A stretch of 64,000 nt of DNA from Bugula neritina (Eukaryota > Bryozoa > Gymnolaemata > Cheilostomatida > Bugulidae). This document shows, in pieces, positions 47,840 through 59,220 of this stretch. Position numbers and translations under genes: made by a program. The notes under the pieces are model-generated. The model had not been told where the DNA came from. It did no database searches and saw only the letters and a list, made by a program, of their open reading frames with translations. The stretch spans positions 6,137,389 to 6,201,388 of the forward strand of contig OZ037772.1 of assembly GCA_964035545.1 (NCBI GenBank). The letters run 5' to 3'. Position 1 is the stretch's first letter; every line of letters begins with the position of its first letter.

Positions 47840-48260
47840 TGAGCAACATATCAACATTAGTCTGTATGATATATAGAATATTTTAATAAGTAGGACCTAA
47901 ACTTGTAATCTAAATAAAAATGATGAGTTCAGAATTGGCAGGCCTAAAAGAAATTTAACGAAACCATGAGTTGTCTAAATTTATTGCAATTTGATCAGCA
48001 GTTTGAAAAATAATTTTTAAGAGCACAATGTGTTTCTAAAACTTTTCTTTCCACTTTACAGAGAAAGTATATATGCAGACATAGTCATATATACTCCATG
48101 TTATTGATACCTATATAGTAATTAGCATAGCTAAGCTAGATTACAGAGAGCTGTGTACAATGTATATTCATATTGTATGCTGGAATGTAACTACTAAGTA
48201 CTAATTGTCTAATACATAAGTGATAGAATGAAACTTGTCTAGATACTTAAATAGCGCAAA
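47840..48260 (-). repeat. Interspersed repeat, arm of an inverted pair (2)
   Basis: Reverse-complement counterpart of 44760-45140, about 2.7 kb away. Confidence 0.7.
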
Positions 48261-49340
48261 AGATAAAAGCGGACACAACTCCAAACATGAGAATCTCTAA
48301 CTACTGCACAACTCAGAGCTGGTTATAAAACCATTCTAATCACTCCTTACTAGCTACTACTATAATATATTATATATATGATATCCAAACTTCAAACATC
48401 TCGATCAACAGACCATATATGGTCTTTTACATATATAAACAATAGCGGTTACTTTAAATTTCCAGTTTTCAAACTGACAGCCTAAAAGTTTTTGTAATTG
48501 ATGTTTATGGTGCAGCTTAATAATTTTGGGATAATTATGGTCATTAAATTTGATTAAATGAATAGCTACCAAGCCAGCTATTTGCTTTTCAATTTGATCC
48601 CTAAATTTCAAAATTATCGGTAAATTTTAACGCTACTTTCAAATGCACAATACTGCTGTCAAATTATACAGAGCCAGTTTATTTTATTTAGATTACATTT
48701 AGAAGAACATGTAAATAAACAGAAATATTAGTCACTATATTTTGAATCGTTATAAATTGAGTTTATCATTTTGAATTTTCAATTTTAAAATGGCTGCTTT
48801 GAGAGGTCTAATTAAAATGATTGATTTAGCTAGTCAATTAAGGTCTCCCGTCACTTTAAGAAGCTTTTTATAATAGAAAATACTCTTAAAATTATACTAC
48901 CCAGTTTATTTAAGGCCAAAATCAAGTGTAACTTCTTAATAATGAAATTGAAAGTTATGCAAAATTTGTTAGCAAATTTCGCGATAGACTCAAAAGAGGC
49001 ATAAAATTACATAATTTCAAAGTTGATTGCGATCGCGAACACAACTTGATTTCAGAACTTTTAAGGTTCCTAGTGAAAAGTTAACCACAGAAAATTTTTT
49101 TTTGCTAATGTCTTTTTTGGCATGGGCCTAACACTAACAGGGCTAATACTAATACAGTAATAGCAATAGCTATGAGACGTAAAAAAATTATAATCATAAT
49201 GATAATGATAAATATAGCTTATCATACAATGACAATCTATAACCATAAAAAATATATAAATTGTTAACACAAAAATATATGTTTCTATCATTCTCGTTGT
49301 AAAATCAGTTTTGTGTATTAGTTTAGATTAATATTTTTAT
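48261..49340. other. AT-rich DNA
   Basis: Nothing supported. Confidence 0.4.
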
Positions 49341-49440
49341 AATTCTTACCTCAAATCCCGGGTCTCCGTCTAGTAGACTGGCTTGTCAACTGCCGTCCCA
49401 CTAGTAAATGAGTTGCTGGATCTCTACTTTTGACCAATGA

Positions 49441-50449
49441 AACAGCATGTATCACTTCTGCCCAATGAGAACCTCAGAAATACAAAGCTGCAGGCTGTTG
49501 AATACTTCCACAGCATAGATCAGCTCATCATAACTATAACACCACAACTCCACAGCGTGCTGTTTATCTTTCCTGTTGTTTCTATTTACACTAATAGGAT
49601 TACCTCGAGCCAGAGCCACATCACTGCAATTAAATTATATGCAGATAGAACTTGTATTATTGGCTACATTGGAAAATACTTTTATCTGCATTTAATATTC
49701 ACTCTGCTGATGAGATTGCTATAACCCTTATAGCTTACTCTCATATTGAATGGAACTAACATTGTATTGTCTAATAAAGTCAAATACCTGGAGTGTTAGT
49801 GGATCAGAATTTAAGATTGCATGAGCATGTTAATCAGTGGTTGCAACAGTATCAAGAAGAATGTATATTCTAAAGAATTTTTTATATTTTAGTTCTTATA
49901 AAACTCTAGAAAATACGTCATTTAAATGTTTCATCATGTCCCTTATCTCCTATTGTCGACCTATTATTCTCACTTGTATCTATATGCAGTGATAGAAAAG
50001 CTATCAGATAGATTTTCAAGGACTGCTCTGAACTTGGTATTTAGTATCATGACATAGATTTGCATATTCAGAAACTAACTAAAGCACTTGCCATCAAATA
50101 TATAATTATAGACAATGAACATTTTATCTATATATACTTTTGAGTCAATGCCTTCTGAAAGATATCGAACCATCGAAGATAGAGGAGCATGGGGCAGAGA
50201 TAGCTTCCTGTGACATCTTGTAAATACTTAGATTGATATTTTATTTTAATTAACCCAACAGAATTCTGACTTCTTTTCAATTTTGTTCATGCCTACTTAT
50301 TATAACCAGTATTTACATTAAATTTCACTGAAATGACATTGGTATATAATAAATCAATCATCCTTGCCAAAATAAATTTGCAAAACCACTGAACATGTAT
50401 AATAGAAATAATAAAATTTCCAGTTCATTGCAAAAACCGATATTATGAT
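49441..50449. other. AT-rich DNA
   Basis: Nothing supported; the open frame at 49437-49724 shows no recognisable protein. Confidence 0.4.
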
Positions 50450-50610
50450 GTATAGTCTTAGCGCTTTCATGTTATTGCTCTCTGGGTGCTATATATGCCT
50501 GTTTCCTACTTGTCATAGTTTAGCCTAAGGCACTATAATGCGCAATAAACAGCCACCTCAACTGGGGTTGCTGCTGTTCACATTATGGATATTGGCACTT
50601 TGTTTAAATT
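50450..50610 (+). mobile_element. Fragment of the 756-bp TIR element family
   Basis: Contains CTACTTGTCATAGTTTAGCC and CAACTGGGGTTGC, matching the left third of the element at 21095-21850. Confidence 0.6.
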
Positions 50611-50699
50611 TTATAACTTGTTTCATGTTTGATCCTGTGTTTGTGTTTGTCATTAATTATGCAGTGTGGTTCTATAACAGGACATGCGGCTTTGTAAGT

Positions 50700-50862
50700 T
50701 AGGAGCAGTAGTGGATAAATTGAGATAGCCAAAGCTCTTTGATTTTATTATTAAACTTTGATTTGGGGCGCAGTTTGAGATTTTTGCAAGAACATAACTT
50801 CTTGTGCTACATCTCAAATCTAGAACACAAGTTTTTCTCAGTCTCTTCATCATTGCACCTTT
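50700..50862. mobile_element. MITE copy 2 (GCAGTARTGG family)
   Basis: Left end TAGGAGCAGTAGTGGATAAA, right end TTTTTCTCAGTCTCTTCATC then ATTGCACCTTTA. Internal ACATAACTTCTTGTGCTAC is shared with copy 4. Confidence 0.7.
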
Positions 50863-51217
50863 AACCTGAGCCTTCTAGAACTTGTGACCTAGCATTATCT
50901 CTCTCTGAATAATAATAAAAAGTGAAGGGTCCATGCATATAGGATATATTATCATATTGCATTCAGAAGGTCAATTTGAAAAGCACCTCACCTAGAGATT
51001 ATACTTCATACAAAAACAAAATAATAAACTATAATGTAGATTTTAAAAGCAAGGTTGATAGATAATGAGAACTAAGAATATAAAAGGCTATAGGTGGCTA
51101 AAAGAAAGCAATGCATCCATTATTCAACTAACTTAAAATGCTGTTGTACAAAATAATTTTTAAAGTACTACTTTTTTTTCAAAATAAAGCTATATTCAAA
51201 GCTATAATAGTGCGTGT

Positions 51218-51902
51218 GCGTGTGCTAGTGCTAGTGCTAGTGCTAGTGCTAGTGCTAGTGCTAGTGCTAGTGCTAGTGCTAGTGCTAGTGCTAGTGCTAG
51301 TGCTAGTGCTAGTGCTAGTGCTAGTGCTAGTGCTAGTGCTAGTGCTAGTGCTAGTGCTAGTGCTAGTGCTAGTGCTAGTGCTAGTGCTAGTGCTAGTGCT
51401 AGTGCTAGTGCTAGTGCTAGTGCTAGTGCTAGTGCTAGTGCTAGTGCTAGTGCTAGTGCTAGTGCTAGTGCTAGTGCTAGTGCTAGTGCTAGTGCTAGTG
51501 CTAGTGCTAGTGCTAGTGCTAGTGCTAGTGCTAGTGCTAGTGCTAGTGCTAGTGCTAGTGCTAGTGCTAGTGCTAGTGCTAGTGCTAGTGCTAGTGCTAG
51601 TGCTAGTGCTAGTGCTAGTGCTAGTGCTAGTGCTAGTGCTAGTGCTAGTGCTAGTGCTAGTGCTAGTGCTAGTGCTAGTGCTAGTGCTAGTGCTAGTGCT
51701 AGTGCTAGTGCTAGTGCTAGTGCTAGTGCTAGTGCTAGTGCTAGTGCTAGTGCTATAGTGCTATAGTGCTATAGTGCAAGTGCTAGTGCTATAGTGCTAG
51801 TGCTATAGTGCTAGTGCTATAGTGCTAGTGCTAGTGCTATAGTGCTATAGTGCTATAGTGCTAGTGCTAGTGCTAGTGCTATAGTGCTAGTGCTAGTGCT
51901 AT
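51218..51902. repeat. Long (TAGTGC)n hexanucleotide array
   Basis: About 89 uninterrupted copies of the hexamer from 51218 to about 51753, then about 150 bp in which TAGTGC and TATAGTGC units alternate. The Val-Leu open frame through it is an artefact of a repeat whose length is a multiple of three. Confidence 0.97.
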
Positions 51903-52279
51903 AAGGGTGTTGAAGCTCATGCATAAAGCATGATAGATTATATGCATATTTTTTCTATGGTTTTGTAATATTTAAAAGTTATATAAGTTTCACAATACTC
52001 TCTTCATGAATACAGGCAAAGATTTATCACATGAGTTTAGCATATTTATATGCCTATATACTTATAGTGAAACATATCCACACAGCTACTGAAAATTGGA
52101 AATACTAGATATTCATTCAAATTATTAATATGTTGTTGGAGAAATGATATCAATACTATTGAGGAAAGTATGCAAATCTAATACAGGTTTAGTAATTATC
52201 TGAACAGAAACAGCCATCAATATGGCACTTATAATGTCACTGCTATAGTTGTGAGACTGGAAAATCCAGCTATAATGTG

Positions 52280-52420
52280 CTAGCTATTGGGGACGGAGCA
52301 ATGGCCCTTCGGAATATGGGCTAGTCACTATAGCTATTAATGCTGTATATGAATAACTCATCAACACATTCCATTGTGGCTGCTTTGTAGATGAACTAGC
52401 GGCTTGCTAGCTGTTTACTT
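52280..52420. mobile_element. Fragment of the TIR element family with an adjoining CCCTTCGGAATAT motif
   Basis: 52345-52420 matches the body of the 756-bp element (ACATTCCATTGTGGCTGC). Next to it, GGCCCTTCGGAATATGGGCT (about 52303) matches the half-unit of the palindrome at 56785. Confidence 0.55.
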
Positions 52421-53500
52421 GATTTTCATGGACTACAGAAACCTTCAATAGTTCAACCAAGTCTACATGGCTGTGAACAGAATAACTATATGGTTATACT
52501 TCACCTGGAATTATTCACCCATTATAATGCAACAATATTTATATCAGTTAAGTGCAGTATTCATGGGGCTAAAACATCTGAACTATATATATTGTATATG
52601 ACTACATGACATTGAGTCAGTTTAATATTGTAATAGTTCATATTGTAATAGTTCACTGAAATATCTTTATTTGGAAAGCACAACTGATCACTATGAACAC
52701 ATTCAAAAACAGACAATATAATTATATACAAACCACAAATATAAAGAAGATTTAGGACACAGAGGAACACAGTACAACTATAATAATATTTGCAAAACAG
52801 GTTACATAACTGCATGATGCAATGTTATGCACATTACAAATATCAAGTCATTTTGCTTGATATATAGTGCGGAAGAAAGGAGGAACTTTTAGGTAGACAA
52901 ATTATTAAAACTGCAGGTGAAAGTATATCAGAATAAATTATCAACAATGACCTTTTAACTCTATACTCTATACTCTATAAGCAGTCTCATTCAGAGCCGG
53001 GTTCACAGAGAAAGCTGCAGTTTGGTGTACATCTCACCAGCAGGAAAAAACCACATATATATTAAATTTAAGCAATTATACATTTAATTTAAAAACAGTT
53101 GAAGCTCTGGTGTCATTTGGCACCATATTTTACACAAAACTATGGAGTTTTTTGCTGTTAGATATTGTTTGTAATTTCAGTACGCATACAGTACCTGTGA
53201 TAGCAAAAAGATAAGACAGAATATTTTAGTACTGTCTCCTATGACAAGATTTTAAATTGTGGCATTGAAAAGAAAGGCTTATATTTAGAGAAACAATTAG
53301 CAGCAAAACTCAACTGTGGTAAATCAGTTGTACATCAAGCTAATATTATTGATATATATGCCATATTGAGCATGAAATATCCACCTAGAGTCCTAGACAG
53401 ATGTTTGGAGGAGACATGTCTGTGATGCGTGTAACTTGACTTCATTTGACTCAACCACTTGTTGTCAGCACTGGCAAACCGAGTAATAAAATTTAACCAC
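52421..53500. other. AT-rich DNA
   Basis: No supported feature. Confidence 0.4.
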
Positions 53501-53504
53501 AATG

Positions 53505-53660
53505 AATATCAAGATAGCCTCTGTTCTAGATTAAAAATGTAACAAAAGAAATTATGTGTGCTCGCAAGACTTTGAACTTAAGCACCATGCAAACCAAAAT
53601 TTAATAAAAAAAATGAAGAACTTGGGCTATGTCAAATTTTCCCCTATACTGCTCCTAAGT
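53505..53660. mobile_element. MITE copy 3 (GCAGTARTGG family)
   Basis: Contains GATAGCCTCTGTTCTAGATT and ends ...CCCCTATACTGCTCCTAA, colinear with copy 1. Confidence 0.65.
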
Positions 53661-54056
53661 GGAGGCAAATTTCGGTCAACTGAACTTTCTTGATATTTAA
53701 CTTGTTTTTGTAATATTATTGGTTGGACTTCTTCTGCTTGTTGTTGCAGTGGTGATAAGAGCTAATTTTAGTTATGATGACTCATTAAGTGATTAAACAT
53801 TGCCCCTACACAACTGCCTGCATGTGGGTGTTATTGAGAGAAGAGTATGACAACTCTTTCATCAGAGATGACCTGTCAAATGCAGCATCAAATGGAGACA
53901 ACAAGAGAAGATAATTCTCTTGTTGTCACAATTAACCTGTCCTTACTTATTGCAGCATACAGAGTGAAACTGGCTATAACAGGATAAACAGTTATAGACC
54001 AGGCTTCAACATGTATTGTTGATGCATGGATTACTTGCAACCAATAACTACAACTT

Positions 54057-54276
54057 ACGAAAGTTTATAGTCACTATTCCTGTGAGAACCCATGATGGAA
54101 AGCTTTTTTTTTGTTAAATCAGGCTAAGGACTTATTTACATGAGACACAGGAGCAATTATGACCGGATGCTTTTCCTAATATCACCAATGGCCTTTGTCC
54201 GGTGAACCCATGACTTTGTATTTACTAAGCAAACGCTCTAAGCCCTAGACTACGGTTGCTCCTTCAACCAATAACT
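54057..54276 (-). mobile_element. tRNA-derived SINE, 'GAGCAGCCGTGG' family, copy 6 (inverted)
   Basis: Tail first on the plus strand (AGTTTATAGTCACTATTCCTG, GGCTAAGGACTTATTT, AGCAATTATGACCGGATGC), then GTGAACCCATGACTTTG and CTACGGTTGCTCC at the head. Confidence 0.85.
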
Positions 54277-54781
54277 ACAACAACTGTGTAAATTATTGTA
54301 AACCTTATAAGAGCAGTTATGAAAATAATGAACATTAGAATTAGACACCCTCCAAGCAGACTAAATATTGCTTTAGGTAGAATTTACTACTTCAGTAATT
54401 CTAGAATTATTAATTAGGACTGATTTACAACACTTATACAGTATAAAACTTACTCAAGCACAAGTAACTGTAAGATTACTTCATTTAGTTATATTTATAT
54501 ACCCCTAAAAAATTATCATTAGCAAGTTGATAACAGGTGCAGTTTGACAGACTAAAATAATAAAGAATAGGGAGTTGATAACTCCCAGGAAAACTTTACT
54601 CAACTCAACTTCTCTTTACTATGAGCTTTTCTGAGTATTTTGTCTATACTTTCTGACTAGTAATACAAAAGTCAAACATCCAACATTAACTGCTTGCACA
54701 GCCATAGTGGCTGCAAATAAGTAGGCTATATAATTACATAATCATCAACTGGTCGTTCGGTTTTGCTTCAGCGCAACTACA

Positions 54782-54903
54782 GCTGAAAATCTCTATACAT
54801 TTTGGTTTGGAGCTCTGTTGAAATTCTCAGGAGAACATAACTTCTTTTGCTACATTTATAATTTAAAGCACAGGCTTTTCTCAATTTCTCCATTACTGCA
54901 CCT
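54782..54903. mobile_element. MITE copy 4 (left end degraded)
   Basis: Ends CTTTTCTCAATTTCTCCATT then ACTGCACCTA; internal ACATAACTTCTTTTGCTAC. Confidence 0.65.
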
Positions 54904-55320
54904 ATCTTCTAAAAATAGTCATTAATAAAGTCAACTATTGATGAGATGCAATATTTTCTTCTGTCAAAGTTTTCAGAGGTGAAGATTTCAAGATTTGGAT
55001 TTGTGGTTCAAAAAAGTTGAGCTGGATATTATATAAAATGTTGCATAAATTTCCCTAATATTATAGGAGCTCATCTGTAAATACAAAACAACATGACACT
55101 TTCTTTTTAAACAGCTTGCAATTTATCTATACTTGATCAAGTTAAGAAAGCCATTGAAAGTATTTGACTATAGAAATAATTGGTTTACAATTTGCATTTA
55201 CAATATATAAATATGAAATCAAGCATGAAAATTTATAAATATTTAAAATTTTTATGAAGAAGTATTCAATTACTTAAGTAAAAATTAGTTTAAACTTTGC
55301 AATTATGTAAACACGGAGCT
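54904..55320. other. 3' flank of the FReD exon
   Basis: AT-rich, nothing else seen. Confidence 0.4.
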
Positions 55321-55570
55321 TTACAAATATCCACGGAATTTCATTTCTGTGGTCTTGAGAGAATAATAATATCCTTTCCAGGTTTTCCAGGTCACACCAA
55401 TTGCATACAGACTATGGGTGCCATTCAAGTACTTGCCATTCAAATTGGAAGAATGACACTTGCCATACCACCATGCACCATGATACATAACTGCACAATT
55501 GCCCGAGTGAACATCATTGTCTTTATCAGTTGTCGAAAACATTGATTCATTCTGAACTAAAAAGCTGTCC
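55321..55570 (-). CDS. C-terminal exon of a fibrinogen-related (FReD) protein
   Basis: On the minus strand an acceptor TTTTTAG (exon start 55570) is followed by an open frame to TAA 55323-55321. It carries the hallmark end of the fibrinogen C-terminal domain: [10 protein letters not shown], the [20 protein letters not shown] block (the second disulfide and the CHxxNLNG motif), [25 protein letters not shown]. The DxDND segment is part of the usual calcium site. FReD proteins (ficolins, tenascin C-terminus, FREPs, tachylectins) are secreted recognition proteins. Upstream exons should lie at higher coordinates on the minus strand, but I could not find them among the microsatellites. The exon is intact and may be the 3' end of a gene with a long intron or an orphan. 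Confidence 0.8.
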
Positions 55571-55639
55571 CCTAAAAATTAAAGTCAACTATGAGGAAAC
55601 TTGTATCAATATATTATTGAAACAAACAAAACGATACCT

Positions 55640-55872
<233 letters not shown>

Positions 55873-55924
55873 TTTATATATCTTTATGAGCTAGCAATTT
55901 GATTATAAATAAGTATACGAGAAA

Positions 55925-56030
55925 CATTGTTGATTTATTACTTTATTAGGCAAAGTAATTATACTGATATTTCGGGTACCACTGTACCCATCTTCAGAGT
56001 AGCAATGAATGAAATTCAAAAAATATTACG
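55925..56030 (-). mobile_element. 3' tail of a retroelement (PLE/LINE-like)
   Basis: The minus strand reads CTGAAGATGGGTACAGTGG, TACCCGAAATATCAG and AATAAAGTAATAAATC: the 'GAAGATG ... CCGAAA' stem-loop style tail frequent at the ends of Penelope-like and some LINE elements. Family assignment is uncertain. Confidence 0.4.
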
Positions 56031-56111
56031 TTACGTTAGACACTATGCATGACACAAAGAATAGAGGGTGGCAGTTATTGTAAATTATTGAAACTGAGGG
56101 AGATATTCTTA

Positions 56112-56290
<179 letters not shown>

Positions 56291-56784
56291 CGTTAACAAT
56301 TTAGTTATTTTCAATAGACCCTTTTCAAATGTCCCTCTAGGGGCTTTTATAATTTGAAGTTGTCTCCTCCCACCCGGTATATGGGGGGAATCTCCATGAT
56401 ATATAGAAAGTCATAATGTGTGAGGACTATTGCTAGCGTGAATTTTTTCTTTTCTGAGATAAATATTTTGGCCTAAGCATACATAATAGCAGTTCCAGAA
56501 ATCTTTTAAAAATTTTCTTTCTTGACAAATCTTGAGAAAAATAAACTTCAAAGCATGTTTGTGGTTTTGGTTACTGAGCAAGTTGAAGTGGTAACTATGA
56601 TACAAGTATCATTAATTATTTGTTATACTGGCTGTCATGTTCAATTTATAGCTGTTGACCTTTCAGCTTTTTGGTCAGAATTTGCTGTTAACACAGTCCT
56701 AGAGCTTTGCTAGTGAATGAGACAGCAGATTAGCTGTTAGCATTTTCAATTAATTATATACTTATAATGCACTTATGTTATGAG

Positions 56785-56862
56785 AATGGACCTTCGGACT
56801 AATGGACCTTCGGAATATTGACTAGTCAATATTCCGAAGGTCCATTAGTCCGAAGGTCCATT
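56785..56862. repeat. Perfect 78-bp palindrome with CCTTCGG units
   Basis: The arms (56785-56823 and 56824-56862) are exact reverse complements around ACTAGT, with no spacer. Each arm holds two GGACCTTCGG-type words; two more follow on the right (to about 56886). Confidence 0.97.
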
Positions 56863-56896
56863 GGTCCGAAGGTCCATTAGTCCGAAAATTACTAGA

Positions 56897-57412
56897 CACA
56901 TGATAGTAAAGAGCATCCTCACTGAGAATATCATTGATTTCACTCACAATCTAGTTTAAGTTCTTGCTCTGTTAATGCTGTATGTGGGTGGCATGCGTGT
57001 TGCCTACTTGTTATTGTTTAGCCTGAGATTACACCATGACCAGAAAACAGCTGCCACAATTAGGGTTGCATCATCTATCAACATTCCATTATGGCTGCTT
57101 TATAAACAAAGTACACAGCAAGCTATTCATTTATAGCCTGTCAGCTAACAGGCCTGTAATTAATAATGTAATAAAGATTACATTTGCAGTGTATAAATCA
57201 CCTATATTTTATAGAAAGTCTATAAAAGCTATTGAAAATTTCAAAAAAGTTGCTTTGAAGAACAGAAATATTTACAACATGGCTTTTAAATTTTGATTCT
57301 ATAGCACAATTAGGTGAGGTTTTATTTGGCTGGACTGAATTCTTATATACTAATAGTGTGGCCCCAGCCAGGCAGTTACAGCTAGAAGGTTGCCCTTATC
57401 TACATATCTTGT
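56897..57412. mobile_element. Second copy of the 21095-type TIR element
   Basis: Begins CACATGATAGTAAAGAGCAT, shares GGGTGGCATGCGTGTTGCCT, CATCTATCAACATTCCATTA and TAGCACAATTAGGTGAG, and ends GGTTGCCCTTATCTACAT. The central GC-rich part present in the first copy is absent, so the two copies differ in their interior. Confidence 0.75.
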
Positions 57413-57723
57413 GGATATGTTTGGTTTGGTATATTATGGTGTGCAGCTTCGGTTATTTGATTTTAGAGTAGTGTCCAAGATGTTTATAATTTTTAGTCTT
57501 CAATGCAATTTTACAGATATCCCTAATCAAAGATATTTTTAATCACAAAGAGATATTTTTAATTGAAATTGATATATGCATAATTTAACTAAATGTATTT
57601 TCAGTGGATTTGTATCTCTAATAATTATAGGATATGATATACATCTAACTGCATGTACACCAATATTTACAGTTAGGTGCAGAAATGGAGATTTTGACCA
57701 AAAATTCCCCACTGAATAGCATT

Positions 57724-59070
57724 TTGTTGAAAGCTTTTGACTTGTGTTAGATGAGTCCTACCAACATATTTGGAATTGTAGAAAGCTATGGATACAACTG
57801 TTAGACAAGGGCTGACTAGTGTATCATATTTGTTAGATTGTTGGAGATTTGTTGAAAGTGTTAGACAGAGCCCTATTTGATTATTTTGTTAGATTGTTAG
57901 ATTGTTGAAAATTCAATGCTTTTATATATAAAAAAAGTGTTGGAGATTTGTTGAAAGTGTTAGACAGAGCCCTATCTGATTATTTTGTTAGATTGTTAGA
58001 TTGTTGAAAATTCAATGCTTTTATATATAAAAAAGTGTTGGAGATTTGTTGAAAGTGTTAGACAGAGCCCTATCTGATTATTTTGTTAGATTGTTAGATT
58101 GTTGGAAATTCAATGCTTTTATATATCTACACTTTTAGAGATTTGTTGAAAGTGTTAGACAGAGCCCTATCAAATTATTTTGTTAGATTGTTGAAAATTC
58201 AATGCTTTTATATATAAAAAAGTGTTGGAGATTTGTTGAAAGTGTTAGACAGAGCCCTATCTGATTATTTTGTTAGATTGTTAGATTGTTGAAAATTCAA
58301 TGCTTTTATATATCTACACTTTTGGAGATTTGTTGAAAGTGTTAGACAGAGCCCTATCTGATTATTATGTTAGATTGTTAGATTGTTGAAAATTCAATGC
58401 TTTTATATATAAAAAAGTGTTGGAGATTTGTTGAAAGTGTTAGACAGAGCCCTATCTGATTATTTTGTTAGATTGTTAGATTGTTGAAAATCTAATGCTT
58501 TTATATATAAAAAAGTGTTGAAGATTTGTTGAAAGTGTTAGACAGAGCCCTATCTGATTATTTTGTTAGATTGTTAGATTGTTGGAAATTCAATGCTTTT
58601 ATATATCTACACTTTTGGAGATTTGTTGAAAGTGTTAGACAGAGCCCTATCAAATTATTTTGTTAGATTGTTAGATTGTTGAAAATTCAATGCTTTTATA
58701 TATAAAAAAGTGTTGGAAATTTGTTGAAAGTGTTAGACAGAGTCCTATCTGATTATTTTGCTAGATTGTTAGATTGTTGAAAATTCAATGCTTTTATATA
58801 TCTACACTTTTGGAGATTTGTTGAAAGTGTTAGACAGAGCCCTATCTGATTATTATGTTAGATTGTTAGATTGTTGAAAATTCAATGCTTTTATATATAA
58901 AAAAGTGTTGGAGATTTGTTGAAAGTGTTAGACAGAGCCTTATCTGATTATTTTGTTAGATTGTTAGATTGTTGGAAATTCAATGCTTTTATATATCAAC
59001 ACTTTCAGATATTTGTTGAAAGTGTTAGACAAAGCTATTTTCAATTATGTTGACTTGCTTGTTGGAAATG
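57724..59070. repeat. Satellite, ~98-bp monomer, five-monomer higher-order repeat
   Basis: Thirteen or so tandem monomers with the core GATTTGTTGAAAGTGTTAGA, CAGAGCCCTATCTGATTATT and GAAAATTCAATGCTTTTATA. Two linker types alternate: A (TATATAAAAAAGTGTTGG) and B (TATATCTACACTTTTGG), in the order A A B A B A A B A B A B. Private variants recur every fifth monomer: CAAATTATTTT at 58171 and 58651; GATTATTATG near 58360 and 58848; TTGGAAATTC in every B unit that follows two A units. The period is about 480-488 bp. It ends about 150 bp from the transposase stop codon. Confidence 0.9.
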
Positions 59071-59220
59071 TTAAGACAATGTTTTAAATATATTTTACAT
59101 GTTGAGCTGTCAGAATTGTTAACATTTATGTTATTTTTACAAGGAATTCAGATAATAATAAGTAAAATTATGGTAAAGTAAAAAAATTTAAACTATATAG
59201 AAATAAAAATAAGTGTTATT

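Larger units (their letters stand above)
44205..49440 (-). ncRNA. Candidate spliced transcript, short or no coding capacity
   Basis: On the minus strand several well-formed splice signals line up: a first exon ending 49350 (GAG then GTAAGA), exon 47712-47634 (TTATTACAG acceptor, GTAAGA donor), exon 45837-45752 (TTTTCCATTACAG, GTAAGT) and a last exon 44275-44205. The last two exons share one open frame across their junction (WTPSLRFPVFHNWRQLFEVV ... AACETAAIVKWKTKLWSQVS, stop TGA 44207-44205), but the joined frame meets stops in exon 47712-47634 and has no start codon. It could be a long non-coding RNA, a decayed gene, or a real gene whose 5' exons I mis-set. I do not recognise the protein. 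Confidence 0.3.

Noticed and set aside
51138-51758. 206-codon frame of alternating Val and Leu
   Set aside because: It is the translation of the (TAGTGC)n array; the repeat unit is a multiple of three, so all its frames can stay open.
56897-57412. Independent unique sequence with an 86-codon frame (57036-57296)
   Set aside because: It is the second copy of the 21095-type element.
57724-59070. CRISPR-like or coding repeat array
   Set aside because: There are no unique spacers between constant repeats and no open frame; monomers are head-to-tail satellite units in a eukaryotic genome.
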